A DNA stretch of 36,387 bases from Fastidiosipila sp964627125. GTDB lineage: Bacteria > Bacillota > Clostridia > Saccharofermentanales > Fastidiosipilaceae. How positions within the stretch are numbered: position 1 is the stretch's first letter; each line of letters begins with the position of its first letter. Location of the stretch: NCBI GenBank assembly GCA_964627125.1, contig CAZVJQ010000017.1, forward strand, positions 1 to 36,387. The letters run 5' to 3'. The notes under the pieces were generated by a model that was not told the origin of the DNA, did no database searches, and worked only from the letters and a program-made list of their open reading frames with translations. A program made the position numbers and the translations under genes. Below, one piece after another: positions 7,016 to 16,368 of this stretch.

Positions 7016-8976
7016 ATGTTATATCCTCAAAACACAACAAGTAGAACTGTCCAATCTTTAAATGGAGTTTGGAAATTTAGATTAGAAAATAATCTAGAAC
7101 AAATAGATGTATCTAAACCTCTTGAAAATGCTATGCCAATGGCAGTACCTGGTTCATACAATGACCAAGGAGTTGTTAGAAAAATAAGGCGGCATGATGG
7201 CGGTACAGTGGTTTACGAAAGAGAATTTACTGTTAATAGTATACTCTTGGCAGAAAGACTAGTTTTAAGATTTGATGCTGCTGCTCACCAAGCATGGGTA
7301 TTCGTGAATGGTGTAGAAGTGACCTATCNNNNNNNNNNNNNNNNNNNNNNNNNNNNNNNNNNNNNNNNNNNNNNNNNNNNNNNNNNNNNNNNNNNNNNNN
7401 NNNNNNNNNNNNNNNNNNNNNNNNNNNNGATGCTGCTGCTCACCAAGCATGGGTATTCGTGAATGGTGTAGAAGTGACCTATCATAAGGGTGGTTTCACT
7501 CCATTTACTGTTGAGATTAATGACTACATTAAACCTGGTAAGAACAGATTAACTGTCAGAGTGAGTAATATTCTTGATCACACAAGTCTACCAGTTGCTT
7601 TCTATAAAGAAGTTGAACAAGAAGATGGTCGCATAGCACATAAAGTATCTGAGAATTTTGATTTCTTGAATTACGCAGGCTTGAGCAGGTATGTTCATTT
7701 ATACACAACTCCATGGACTTATTTAGATGACATAGTAATTCACTATGATGTTGAATTAGACGCACTAAGGGCTAATGTTTTTATTGAATCAGCGGCAGTA
7801 GGCGAATTCGATGATCTTAGAGTAACTGTTTATGATGAAGACGGAGATGTTGTGGGCGAAGCCACCGGCACAAATGCAGAAATACTTATAGAAGATTTAA
7901 AACTTTGGAATCCACTTGCAGCTTATCATTACACAGCTCATGTAGAAGTGGTAAAAGCTGGGTATGTCATAGATGAGTATTATGAGGACTTTGGCATAAG
8001 GACTGTCGAAGTGAAAGGGACTGAATTCCTAATTAATGGTAAACCATTTTACTTTAAAGGTGCAGGTAAGCATGAAGATACATACATAAATGGTAAAGGT
8101 ATTAACGAAGCATATAATGTAGCAGATGTTAACTTGCTTAAATGGTTGGGGGCGAACTCTATTAGAACATCCCATTATCCATATTCAGAAGAAATGATGC
8201 GATTGTGTGATAGAGAAGGAATTGTTGTTATTGATGAGTCTCCTGCAGTTGGATTGCATGAAGGGTATAGTGCGGATATATCTAAGGGGATACCAGGAGA
8301 TAAAACTTGGGATATATTGGATACCAGAGAAGCTCATGAACAAGTGATGAGTGAAATGATTTCTAGAGATAAAAATTTTGCTTGCGTTGTCATGTGGTCA
8401 GTTATGAATGAACCAAACTCTGGTGGTAAAGGAGCTAAAGAATATTTCCAACATATTTTTGATTACAGTAGAGCCTTAGACAAGCAAAAACGTCCGTTTG
8501 TATATGTGAATATTGGAAATTTTGGTCCTAACAACGATACATGTATGGAGATATCTGATGTAATTTGCCTGAATAGATATTATGGTTGGTATAATAATTT
8601 ATCCGATTTTGAAACAGCAGAGAAGGATTTCAAATCAGAGCTTGAAGCTTGGAATAAAAGAATACCAGATAAACCGATTATGATTCTTGAATTTGGTGCA
8701 GATACAGTTGCAGGTCTACATGCACTTGATGACATTCCTTTCACTGAAGATTACCAGATTAAATATTATGAAATTAATTGTGCGGTAATGGATAAATATG
8801 ATTATCTAGTTGGTGAACATGTCTGGAACTTCGCTGATTTTGAAACGAAACCAGGTCTAGGTAGAATTCAAGGCAATAAGAAGGGTATCTTTACTAGAGC
8901 CAGAGAGCCTAAGGCAGCAGCTAGATTCTTCAAGAATAGGTGGACTAATATTCCGGATTTTGGGTATAAGGGGTAA
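7016..8976 (+). CDS. uidA: beta-glucuronidase (GH2)
   Basis: Cytoplasmic GH2 enzyme releasing glucuronic acid from glucuronides. The gene is split by an artificial N run. Removing 155 bases (one 55-base repeat plus 100 Ns) brings both parts into one frame of 601 residues, against 603 in E. coli UidA. Start is ATG at 7016 (MLYPQNTTSRTVQSLNGVW, as in UidA) after GGAG at 7004-7007. The GTG at 7007 overlaps that site. The acid/base Glu is in MNEP (codon at 8410) and the nucleophile Glu in LEFGAD (codon at 8689). NRYYGWY, VWNFADF and NKKGIFTR are near-identical to UidA, and the Asn and Lys of NKKG recognise the glucuronate carboxylate, which separates it from beta-galactosidases. A loop near GYSADISKGIPGDKTW resembles the gut-enzyme Loop 1. 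No glucuronide transporter or uronate pathway gene is nearby. Confidence 0.95.
7274..7483. other. assembly join inside uidA
   Basis: The 55 bases ending at 7328 recur exactly at 7429-7483 after 100 Ns. Collapsing them restores the uidA frame, so the gene is intact and nothing is missing. Confidence 0.93.
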
Positions 8977-9007
8977 TATTCAATCATAGGTAAAAAATGA
9001 AAAAGTA

Positions 9008-9029
9008 CACTCATATACCATAATGAGTG
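9008..9029 (-). terminator. terminator of the zinc-ribbon gene
   Basis: CACTCAT at 9008-9014 and ATGAGTG at 9023-9029 form a hairpin. Read on the minus strand it is followed by a T-rich stretch (TACTTTTTCATTTTTT). Confidence 0.6.
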
Positions 9030-9030
9030 C

Positions 9031-10059
9031 TTACTCTATACCAATTAGCGTCATTGTATCTTCCGGATACTCTGCTAAACCATATGCATATGTAATGATT
9101 AATTCACCATCTGAATCCTCAATAGCAAAAGCGCTTTGAATAAACAGGTCACCAATTTTAGCTCTTTTATCTGTTCCAAAACTTTCAAAGAAGGTGTTTA
9201 CTGTTTCTAAAACTGTTTCGCTATTTACATCATAGAATTCAGTTTCAACATGCTCGTAAGTATCTGAATTCTCAACATTTGAAATAATCAATTGTTCTAA
9301 TACTAAATTAGCTCCAGTTTCACTTGAGAATTGCATATTAATCCAGTCAATTCTTTCAGTATCTTCTGGAGTGTCATTTTGACTCTCACCATTTTCAGCT
9401 TCAAATATTGTTGTACCATCGCCATAGATATAAGTAGTAAATATAGTTCCAGTAAAATAACCTAATTCTATATCTTCAAAAATTATTGATACTAGAGAAG
9501 GTAACCCAGGTTGAGCTGCAATCTGATCTGAAATAGCTCTAGCGACAGCTTCATTGTTTTCTACTAGAATTTCTACCCAAACAACATCACCACCTGTGGA
9601 ACCAGGCTCAGTAGAAAGACTAGTTAAAACTGCGCCATTTTCTTCTACTATTTGAATTATTGCTCTTTCTAGTTCAGTATCATGAGAGATATTTTCTGCA
9701 AACTCAGAGTCAAGTGCTATTGTTGTACTCTCAGTTTCTGCGTCGGTGGTATCAGGAGCACCATCTGAATCTTGATTATCTGTAGAATCGTTATTATTTT
9801 CAATAGCACTAGATAAACTAGGATTAAAGGTAATGCCAGAAATATCTTCAGCTTCTTGGAAGATATCAGTATTATTGTTCCTACTAAGTATAAAGATAAT
9901 AGTCATAACAATCGCAATTATTAATAGAACAATGGAAATAACCCAAAAGGCAACATTACTATAAAAAGGTTTCTTTAATTGAAGTCCACAGTTTGGGCAG
10001 GTTTTGTACTTGGAATCAATTTGAACGCCACATCTTGGACATATTTGAAATAAGCTCAT
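9031..10059 (-). CDS. zinc-ribbon membrane-anchored protein of unknown function
   Basis: A 342-residue protein with three parts. The N-terminal zinc ribbon has two knuckles, CPRCG and CPNCG, within the first 30 residues, on the cytoplasmic side. One hydrophobic segment follows (about residues 36-60). The rest is presumably outside the membrane: an Asp/Ser/Thr-rich linker and about 220 residues of unrecognised alpha/beta sequence. I start it at the ATG ending at 10059 (MSLFQICPRCG). A longer in-frame start at 10125 has no Shine-Dalgarno and overlaps a TATAAT that is probably the promoter. The Shine-Dalgarno at 10059 is itself weak (AGAGAG). Zinc-ribbon plus one membrane span is common in Bacillota for stress or envelope proteins, but no function follows from it. 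Confidence 0.75.
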   Translation of the reverse strand: MSLFQICPRCGVQIDSKYKTCPNCGLQLKKPFYSNVAFWVISIVLLIIAIVMTIIFILSRNNNTDIFQEAEDISGITFNPSLSSAIENNNDSTDNQDSDGAPDTTDAETESTTIALDSEFAENISHDTELERAIIQIVEENGAVLTSLSTEPGSTGGDVVWVEILVENNEAVARAISDQIAAQPGLPSLVSIIFEDIELGYFTGTIFTTYIYGDGTTIFEAENGESQNDTPEDTERIDWINMQFSSETGANLVLEQLIISNVENSDTYEHVETEFYDVNSETVLETVNTFFESFGTDKRAKIGDLFIQSAFAIEDSDGELIITYAYGLAEYPEDTMTLIGIE

Positions 10060-10240
10060 AAAATTCTCTCTTTGCGTAATTAGTTTTGAATAACTTAAAT
10101 AATACCACCCTATGATTATACTCATGTAAAGTTTTGCTTAAAATATGGGGGAAGAGGTTAGCACAGCTAATGCAAGAATAATAAAAAAAGTATCCCTACC
10201 TATTTATAACAAAAGTATGCAAAATGTCACAATGTGAGAC

Positions 10241-10269
10241 AAAAAATCCCCATCTCAAGACAGGGATTT
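10241..10269 (-). terminator. terminator of the DUF454 gene
   Basis: AAATCCC and GGGATTT form a hairpin. On the minus strand it is followed by seven Ts. Confidence 0.75.
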
Positions 10270-10287
10270 CACATCAAAATTATTAAC

Positions 10288-10698
10288 CTAAACTACGGCT
10301 TCTTCATCATCAACAATTACTTCTGCTTCCAAACCTTCTGGTCTGTCTGGTAATTTAACAAATAAGTACCATGTAAAGAATAGGCCGCTTCCTGTAATGA
10401 AGAGTCTGACCCAGAGGATATCTACGAAATACATTGATAGCAGCATTATCGCCCAAGTAATAGTAATAATTCTGAATTTTTTCTTTCTTTGAATTCCTTT
10501 ACCATCTTCAAACTCAGCACCATAGTTTTGGTAAACCTTTGTAGATCTCAACCATTTTAAAAATCTAGGTGATGATTTGGCAAAAGCCCACGCAGAAACC
10601 AACATAAATGATGTAGTTGGAAGCACAGGCAAAAACACGCCTAAAACGCCAATTCCAAAACTAACAAACCCTAAAATTAAATATAAAATCCTTCTCAA
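10288..10698 (-). CDS. DUF454 (YbaN-type) inner membrane protein
   Basis: A small integral membrane protein of 136 residues. The family signature is visible at the N-terminus: GIGVLGVFLPVLPTTSFML followed by WAFAKSSPRFLKWL. Three or so hydrophobic segments occur (about 4-25, 78-95 and 98-115), with a basic stretch RKKKFR between them and an acidic C-terminal tail. DUF454 members are widespread, and their biochemical role is not established. It stands alone, with its own terminator downstream and a divergent acetyltransferase gene upstream. Confidence 0.85.
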   Translation of the reverse strand: MRRILYLILGFVSFGIGVLGVFLPVLPTTSFMLVSAWAFAKSSPRFLKWLRSTKVYQNYGAEFEDGKGIQRKKKFRIITITWAIMLLSMYFVDILWVRLFITGSGLFFTWYLFVKLPDRPEGLEAEVIVDDEEAVV

Positions 10699-10838
10699 TC
10701 CGCTTACCTCTTCTGAATTTTCACGGCTTCTAGTATATACTATTTTGAGGCTGAAACCCTATGACTAAGAAAATGTTTATAATTTGGTGAATAGGGGATT
10801 AGGGGGCTTTGGCCAAAGTAATATCAGGAGACTTAAAT

Positions 10839-11513
10839 ATGAGTGAAATCAACTATACAGCAGAAGAATATGAAGAGCTATCTAAGAGACGTATGCACGA
10901 TGGATCCTTACATATCCCATATGGGGAAGATTTAGTGAGAAGACAAACCGCAGCACAAGAACTTTTGGATGAATTCAACTTGCTTAAAGCTAGTGAAAGA
11001 GAAATGAAAGCTGAATATATGCAAAAAATGTTTGCAAGCATAGGGGAAGGCACATATATTGAAGGACCTCTAAATGCAAACTGGGGCGGCCATCACGTGC
11101 ATATTGGGAAGAATGTATACATTAATTCAAATTGTACATTCGTAGACGATACGCACATATATATTGGTGACTACACAATGATCGCACCAAATGTTGTCTT
11201 AGCTTCTGCAGCTCACCCAATGTCTCCAAGATTAAGAAGAAAAGGTTATCAATACAACTTGCCTGTCCATATTGGTGAAAATGTTTGGCTTGGTGCAGGT
11301 GTTGTGGTCCTGCCAGGAGTAACAATAGGGGATAATACTGTTATAGGTGCAGGTAGTGTGGTTACAAAAGATATCCCAGCTAATGTTATAGCCTTCGGTA
11401 ATCCAGCAAGAATCTATAGAGCAATGGATGAAGAAGATGAACTTAAATATAACCATGGTGCAGAAATTAAGCATGATGAAATTGATGCTGAAATAAGATT
11501 CTACGAAGAATAG
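10839..11513 (+). CDS. maltose/galactoside O-acetyltransferase family protein
   Basis: Left-handed parallel beta-helix acetyltransferase of the LacA/Maa/NodL group that moves acetyl from acetyl-CoA to sugars. Residues about 5-60 are the N-terminal Mac domain (RRMHDGSLHIPYGEDL), followed by hexapeptide repeats (VHIGKNVYINSNCTF, VWLGAGVVVLPGVTIGDN, VIGAGSVVTKDIPANVIA). The catalytic His lies in ASAAHP. Start is ATG at 10839 after AGGAG at 10826-10830. The 224 residues are slightly longer than LacA, with a charged C-terminal tail. It could work on sugars released by the glycosidases in this window, but it is not linked to them in an operon. Confidence 0.88.
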   Translation: MSEINYTAEEYEELSKRRMHDGSLHIPYGEDLVRRQTAAQELLDEFNLLKASEREMKAEYMQKMFASIGEGTYIEGPLNANWGGHHVHIGKNVYINSNCTFVDDTHIYIGDYTMIAPNVVLASAAHPMSPRLRRKGYQYNLPVHIGENVWLGAGVVVLPGVTIGDNTVIGAGSVVTKDIPANVIAFGNPARIYRAMDEEDELKYNHGAEIKHDEIDAEIRFYEE

Positions 11514-11694
11514 TAAGGAATTAGCTCCGATTTTTGGCGTGAAAATTATTATTCCTAGTGCATTTCAAGTTGTGAATATTCTATTAAATTAAATGTAATT
11601 AGATAAATTTTAAAACTTACGTAACAACTTAAGGATTAAGAAAAGTTAGAATAAAACATAGAAGTAAAAAAAATTAGTTCGGAGGATATATTGT

Positions 11695-11952
11695 ATGTGG
11701 AATATTATTGGATGGTTAGTAGTCGGTGGTTTAGCAGGATGGGTAGCTAGTTTAATTATGAAAACTGATGCTCAAATGGGAACACTTGCTAACATTATTG
11801 TAGGTATTATCGGTGCTGCTTTAGGTGGATGGATTACATCAGCTATTGCAAATGTTGACTTAGCAGGACCATGGAGTTTAACTTCATTCCTAATCGCAAT
11901 TTTAGGTGCTGTTATCTTAATAGCAATTCTAAGATTAATCAGAAGAGCATAG
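11695..11952 (+). CDS. GlsB/YeaQ/YmgE-family stress membrane protein
   Basis: An 85-residue, very hydrophobic protein of the transglycosylase-associated family (PF04226) with three membrane segments. The glycine-rich first segment (IIGWLVVGGLAGWVASLIM), the central NIIVGIIGAALGGW and the C-terminal FLIAILGAVILIAIL then RLIRR are typical. GlsB in enterococci belongs to a general stress locus. The name transglycosylase-associated is historical and no activity is implied. ATG follows GGAGGATATATTGT, and a terminator follows the gene, so it is monocistronic. Confidence 0.92.
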   Translation: MWNIIGWLVVGGLAGWVASLIMKTDAQMGTLANIIVGIIGAALGGWITSAIANVDLAGPWSLTSFLIAILGAVILIAILRLIRRA

Positions 11953-11984
11953 CTCTAACTGAAATTAAAACTGAATATTATCAG

Positions 11985-12010
11985 GCCAAGACTTAGTTCT
12001 TGGCTTTTTT
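11985..12010 (+). terminator. terminator of the GlsB-type gene
   Basis: GCCAAGA at 11985-11991 pairs with TCTTGGC at 11998-12004, followed by six Ts. Confidence 0.9.
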
Positions 12011-12103
12011 AATGTAAAAGAACTATGCAAATTCTCGCACTAAACTATAAAATGGGACTAAATTTTAATAATCCCATTTCGTAATTCTTGATATGTCCGA
12101 ATC

Positions 12104-12997
12104 TTATAGATTCATTAATCTACCACCTGTAACTCCATAAATTTGTCCTGTTACATAGCTACTATCATCTGAAGCTAAGAAGACATAAACAGGAGATAAT
12201 TCTACTGGTTGTCCAGCCCTTTCTAAAGGTGTATCTTGTCCAAACTTAGCTAAGGCACCATCCAGCTTACCTCTATTAAGTTGTAGTGGTGTCCAGAATG
12301 GTCCAGGAGATACAGAGTTAACTCTAACACCTTTCTCTGCAAAGTACTGAGATAAGTTAACTGAGAAATTACTAATAGCAGATTTAGTTGCAGCATAATC
12401 TAATAAATCAGTGCTTGGTTTAAAAGATTGTATAGAAGTACTTGTTATAATTGTGCTACCAGCTTCTAAATATTTTTCAGCTGCTTGAACTGTCTCAAAC
12501 ATACTTATTATATTTACCTTAAATACATCTTCAACTTCCTTTATAGAAAAATCTTGTAGATTCTTTCTAGCAATCTGTTTAGCAGAATTTAATACTAAAA
12601 TATCTATTGAACCAAACTCTTCGACAGTTCTTTCAACAATTTCACTAGCTGCGCCATCATCTAAGAAGTCATAGCAAAGTAAAAGAGCATCCTGACCTGC
12701 TTCTGCGATTAATCTCTGAACTTCAAGAGCATCATTCTCTTCACCTCTCACATATTGGATGGCTACATTAGCACCTTCTCTAGCATAAGCTATAGCTACT
12801 GCTCGGCCAATACCTGAATCCCCTCCAGTTATTAGAGCATTTCTTCCCTTTAGCTTACCGCTACCTACATAAGATTCTTCACCACAATCTGGTAATGGAT
12901 CCATATTTATGTGCAAAGCAGGCTCTGCCTGATCTTGCTCCTTATATCCACCGCTATAATACATTTTTCTAGGATCTTTTAATTTATCATTGTTCAT
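12104..12997 (-). CDS. short-chain dehydrogenase/reductase (YhdF/YdaD-like)
   Basis: NAD(P)-dependent SDR of the group with a 40-50 residue N-terminal extension (seen in Bacillus general-stress proteins and E. coli YghA). The Rossmann motif is TGGDSGIG at about residues 57-64, the NAG-like motif is LNSAK, and the catalytic Ser, Tyr and Lys are in STSIQS and YAATK. VNSVSPGPFWTPL and the C-terminal VTGG are typical. I start it at the ATG ending at 12997 (MNNDKLKDP), 8 bases after GGAGG. The ATG at 13012 overlaps that site. Substrate is unknown. Relatives are stress-induced aldehyde or ketone reductases. Confidence 0.9.
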   Translation of the reverse strand: MNNDKLKDPRKMYYSGGYKEQDQAEPALHINMDPLPDCGEESYVGSGKLKGRNALITGGDSGIGRAVAIAYAREGANVAIQYVRGEENDALEVQRLIAEAGQDALLLCYDFLDDGAASEIVERTVEEFGSIDILVLNSAKQIARKNLQDFSIKEVEDVFKVNIISMFETVQAAEKYLEAGSTIITSTSIQSFKPSTDLLDYAATKSAISNFSVNLSQYFAEKGVRVNSVSPGPFWTPLQLNRGKLDGALAKFGQDTPLERAGQPVELSPVYVFLASDDSSYVTGQIYGVTGGRLMNL

Positions 12998-13245
12998 ACT
13001 AAATACCTCCATAAGCTAATTAAATTAGTATTTTTAGTTTAGCAGTGACTAAGTACCCCTTCAATACACAAATACCCACAAAAAGCGAAATTGAAACAAG
13101 AGTGCAAGAATTTTTACAAACTAGGCATATGTCTAGCAATTAGTAGATAGAGTATTATATTTTAGTTAAATCATCCCTGTTTTATGACACGAAGAACTAA
13201 TAGTGCTAAAGTTAGAAATAATTTCTAGAGAAAAGAGGTAATAGC

Positions 13246-13590
13246 ATGGAAGATAAGGATAACAACAATAAACAGAATAATAATGATAGTGAAGATGGTT
13301 CCAAAGTAGGTATAGGAATGTCATTAGGTTTAGCTTTAGGTATGGTATTCGGGCTAATGATGGACAATCTCGGAATAGGTATTGCTCTTGGCCTATCAAT
13401 AGGTGTTGCAATTGGTGCAGGAATGGATGCTGAAGATAAGAAGAAAAAAGAAGAACATGATAAGAAAGATATAGAAAACCAGGCTGATCAAGACATTCCG
13501 GTAGATTCTATAACCCAAGACATTGCTTCAAATGAAGTTAACAATGGCCAAGAACATGCTGAAGATTTAGATAATAAAAATGATCAATAA
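13246..13590 (+). CDS. small glycine-zipper membrane protein
   Basis: A 114-residue protein that I do not recognise. Residues 1-20 are polar and Asn/Asp-rich. About 21-62 form two short hydrophobic segments full of GxxxG-like spacing (GIGMSLGLALGMVFG and GIGIALGLSIGVAIGAG) joined by a turn. The C-terminal 50 residues are highly charged (KKKKEEHDKKD). It is probably a helical-hairpin membrane protein. ATG follows AGAGGTAATAGC. A hairpin shared with the converging lactonase gene ends it. Confidence 0.75.
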   Translation: MEDKDNNNKQNNNDSEDGSKVGIGMSLGLALGMVFGLMMDNLGIGIALGLSIGVAIGAGMDAEDKKKKEEHDKKDIENQADQDIPVDSITQDIASNEVNNGQEHAEDLDNKNDQ

Positions 13591-13606
13591 AATATACAAA
13601 TACTAA

Positions 13607-13642
13607 AAGAGCCAAGTAAGGAAAAATCCAAACTTGGCTCTT
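13607..13642. terminator. bidirectional terminator between convergent genes
   Basis: AGAGCCAAGT at 13608-13617 pairs perfectly with ACTTGGCTCT at 13632-13641. On the minus strand TTTTAG follows, and on the plus strand a weaker TACAATTT. It serves the lactonase gene and probably the glycine-zipper gene. Confidence 0.75.
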
Positions 13643-13660
13643 ACAATTTAAAGGTGTTAA

Positions 13661-14677
13661 CTACGCTTGCTCAACACAAACACATTCATTTGCTTGTACA
13701 GTTTCTGGATCTAACTCTAATAAACCTGTATTCTTATCTCTTCTAAATAAAACTAGATTATCGCTATCTTGATGACCAACTATCAAGTAATCCTCTGTGT
13801 GGTTAAGATTGAAATCTCTAGGAATCTCACCATTACTATCTATAACTTGAATTCTCTCAATAACATTATCATCTACTGAATAAACAGTAATTGCATTATA
13901 AAATCTACTGGATACATACAAGAATTTACCATCCGAACTCAATCTAATTGCAGCACTTGCAGAATCCTCAATTTCATCTAAAGGAATATTATTTCTAACT
14001 CCTAAGAAGCTCAAATGACCGTCATCGCCTACTTCTAAAATATTTACTGAGCTATTTAATTCGCCATTAACGTAAGCATATTTCTCATCATTGGATAAAA
14101 CCAAGTGTCTTGGCCCTGTACCATCAGGAAGTTTAACTTCAAATCCTTTTTCTAGTAAACCATCCTCATGTATTTTATAAGTTGAAACATAGTCAGTTCC
14201 AAGGTCGCAGACGAACAATAAATCTTGAGCCTGGTTCAAACCACCATAGTGAACGTGGGATGCATCTTGGTTAGGATGAACGCTAGAACCTTGGTGTTTT
14301 ACTCGTTGAATATGTCTTAAGTTATTTCCTTCAAGCGCATAGACATCTAATGAACCTTCACCATAATTTGCTGCGTAGATTGTTTGGCTAGATTCTTTAA
14401 AACTTAAATGACAAGCAGAACCACCGCTACCAAATGCTCGTGATAATTCTTCCCATTGGCCATCAACTAGCTTGTATGCAACAATACCTGCTGCATCTCC
14501 TTCGCTATGAATAGCGAATAGAAGATCTTTATCATTATTGAGTGTTACGTATGTCGGACTATTTAAATTAGCAATAAGCTGCTTATTTGAGAATTTACCT
14601 TCTTTAGAATCGAAATCAATTGTGTATAAACCATCATTACTTCGTCTTGTATAGCCACCTAGAATAAACTTTTCCAT
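13661..14677 (-). CDS. lactonase-family seven-bladed beta-propeller
   Basis: A 338-residue protein of the 6-phosphogluconolactonase YbhE/Pgl type (PF10282). Blade repeats are visible as LYTIDFD, YVTLNNDKDLLFA, CHLSFKESSQTIYAANYGEGS, HLVLSNDEKYAYV and AIRLSSDGKFLYVSSR, with HPNQDASHVHY in the middle as in the family. Pgl of this type hydrolyses 6-phosphogluconolactone in the pentose phosphate pathway, but many relatives act on other lactones or are uncharacterised. ATG at 14677 follows GGAGGG. A TATAAT on the minus strand at 14706-14711 suggests its own promoter. The C-terminus CVCVEQA is unusually Cys-rich. Confidence 0.85.
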   Translation of the reverse strand: MEKFILGGYTRRSNDGLYTIDFDSKEGKFSNKQLIANLNSPTYVTLNNDKDLLFAIHSEGDAAGIVAYKLVDGQWEELSRAFGSGGSACHLSFKESSQTIYAANYGEGSLDVYALEGNNLRHIQRVKHQGSSVHPNQDASHVHYGGLNQAQDLLFVCDLGTDYVSTYKIHEDGLLEKGFEVKLPDGTGPRHLVLSNDEKYAYVNGELNSSVNILEVGDDGHLSFLGVRNNIPLDEIEDSASAAIRLSSDGKFLYVSSRFYNAITVYSVDDNVIERIQVIDSNGEIPRDFNLNHTEDYLIVGHQDSDNLVLFRRDKNTGLLELDPETVQANECVCVEQA

Positions 14678-14705
14678 TTAACCCTCCAAAAACATTAATG
14701 TATAA

Positions 14706-14711
14706 ATTATA
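14706..14711 (-). promoter_or_regulatory. candidate -10 box of the lactonase gene
   Basis: TATAAT read on the minus strand, 29 bases before the lactonase start and within the 93-base space behind the nucleoside hydrolase gene. No clear -35 box. Confidence 0.4.
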
Positions 14712-14770
14712 ACAAAGCTAATTTTAGCAATTTGTGTACAAGCCTAAGTATTTATTAAACTAACCTTAAA

Positions 14771-15697
14771 CTATTTACCACAGTTTCTGAGAGCTTCCAT
14801 AAACCACTCTTTGAACCTAGCTTGATCAATTTCTACAGCAACCTTTGCATTGGGATCCATATCTAAATATCCATTAAAATCCATCACAGTAGCACCACTC
14901 GTGAGTTTGCCATCTGTCTCAATCCCAACAAATACATCTTCAAATTTGTAAATATCTGGTTCAAGTAAAATCGCTATAGCTGTTGAATCATACATACTAA
15001 TTCCATCTAAGCCACTACCGCTCCTATATGCAGTAAACAATGTATAAAACATTTCTCCAATTTCATGCATATCTCTGATCTCTCCTGCTTCATCCATTGT
15101 TAGGAGTGCGTTATTACCAACTTCTAAAGGTGCTACTCTAATGGGTAAACCACTTTCGAACACAATTTTTGCAGCTTCTGGGTCATAATGGATATTGAAT
15201 TCTGCATATACTCCAGAATTTCCACGCCCAATCGCTCCGCCCATGAGGACGATTTCTTCTACTTTCTCCAATAACGAAGGGTACTGCTTAATGAACAGTG
15301 CTATGTTTGTGAGAGGTCCAACAGGAACTAAAGTGATTTTTTCGCCCTCGTCGAGATTTTCAACTGCATCTCGAATTGCTTCAACAGCATGAACATCGAG
15401 TAAGTTTGAGTTATCTGCAAGAGGTAACTCGTATGCCGCCATACCATTATCTCCATGGACATCGCTAGCATCCTTACTCATCCTCAATAGAGGTCCAGCT
15501 GCACCTGCTGCCACAGGGATATCGTGTCCATAAAATTTAAGCAAGTCTAGGGCATTTTGCGTTGTGTGGTGTAGACCAACATTCCCTGCAACAGTTGTAA
15601 GCAACTGTAGGTCGAGTTCTTCAGAATTTAGCGCTATAGCTAGGGCTACTGCATCATCTATGCCTGGATCTGTATCTAGGATAATTTTTCGGCTCAT
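14771..15697 (-). CDS. nucleoside hydrolase (Rih/IU-NH family)
   Basis: Ca2+-dependent N-ribohydrolase that splits a nucleoside to base and ribose. The N-terminal DTDPGIDDA is the metal and ribose site. HGDNG, the middle VPVGPLTNIAL, MGGA and AEFNIHYDPEAA are conserved. Near the C-terminus the usual HD motif, whose His is the proposed leaving-group acid and whose Asp binds calcium, reads SMYDS, so the His appears replaced by Tyr while the Asp is kept. Length 308 is normal. ATG follows AAGGAG. It starts 9 bases after the SIMPL gene stop, so the two share a transcript. Whether it prefers purine or pyrimidine nucleosides cannot be told. Confidence 0.9.
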   Translation of the reverse strand: MSRKIILDTDPGIDDAVALAIALNSEELDLQLLTTVAGNVGLHHTTQNALDLLKFYGHDIPVAAGAAGPLLRMSKDASDVHGDNGMAAYELPLADNSNLLDVHAVEAIRDAVENLDEGEKITLVPVGPLTNIALFIKQYPSLLEKVEEIVLMGGAIGRGNSGVYAEFNIHYDPEAAKIVFESGLPIRVAPLEVGNNALLTMDEAGEIRDMHEIGEMFYTLFTAYRSGSGLDGISMYDSTAIAILLEPDIYKFEDVFVGIETDGKLTSGATVMDFNGYLDMDPNAKVAVEIDQARFKEWFMEALRNCGK

Positions 15698-15706
15698 TTG
15701 AACTCC

Positions 15707-16330
15707 TTAATTTTTATCTGTAATTTCCCAAGTAATGTTAATCTCATCATCTAGTTCAATTTTTTCAGGATTATAAGCTGCCATCTTGGACTCCATTGCA
15801 TAAAAGCGTGTTGTAGATACAATGTGTCGTACTTGCTTATCGTAATCAATGCTGCTAATTTCTTTCAATTTGACGTTTGCAGATGAACTTATAAATTCAG
15901 CTTGAGCTTTTGCATCTTGAATAGCTAAGTCCAATAGCTGATCTTTATATTTTTTCTCATCCTTTACAGTGAACTCTATTGAATAGTTCAATGAATCATC
16001 TATAGAACTTACTACGCTAATTGCTTGGTTTAAATTGTCTAAAGTGAAATCAAAATAGATGTTCAAGTTGAAGTAAGCTTCATGACCCACAAATTCTTCT
16101 TTGTTGTCCACATATCTTGTTTTTCTATCTACTCTATAGGCAGTGTTTTCAATGCTGCTTGTGTCAAATCCTCCATCGGCCAAAGCCCCCAGCAACGAAT
16201 TATACACATTAGTAGATTTTTCAATAGCTGTTGAATAATCTGTATCAGTGTTTTTAATGTTGATGTTTAGCTTTACGTAGTCTGCGTCAATGGAAAGTTC
16301 GCTTTTGCCAGTAACTGTAAGATATCCCAT
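15707..16330 (-). CDS. SIMPL-domain (DUF541) protein
   Basis: A 207-residue protein consisting of one SIMPL domain. Typical features are the N-terminal LTVTGKSELSIDADYVKLNI, the middle VDRKTRYVDNKEEFVGHEAY (the variable strand before the dimer region), LLDLAIQDAKAQAEFIS and the closing EINITWEIT. Most family members are exported (E. coli YggE, Brucella BP26), but this one has no signal peptide. ATG follows AAAGGAG, and a TATAAT lies on the minus strand at 16369-16374. It is the first gene of a short operon with the nucleoside hydrolase. Molecular function of the family is not settled. Confidence 0.88.
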   Translation of the reverse strand: MGYLTVTGKSELSIDADYVKLNINIKNTDTDYSTAIEKSTNVYNSLLGALADGGFDTSSIENTAYRVDRKTRYVDNKEEFVGHEAYFNLNIYFDFTLDNLNQAISVVSSIDDSLNYSIEFTVKDEKKYKDQLLDLAIQDAKAQAEFISSSANVKLKEISSIDYDKQVRHIVSTTRFYAMESKMAAYNPEKIELDDEINITWEITDKN

Positions 16331-16368
16331 GGTGTGCTCCTTTATGATGTGAAAAATAGTTTAATATG

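Noticed and set aside
10807..10818. Palindrome CTTTGGCCAAAG before the acetyltransferase gene, with TTTGGCCAAA also at 4962-4971
   Set aside because: Only two sites in unrelated contexts, and the same word occurs by chance inside genes. There is not enough for an operator call.
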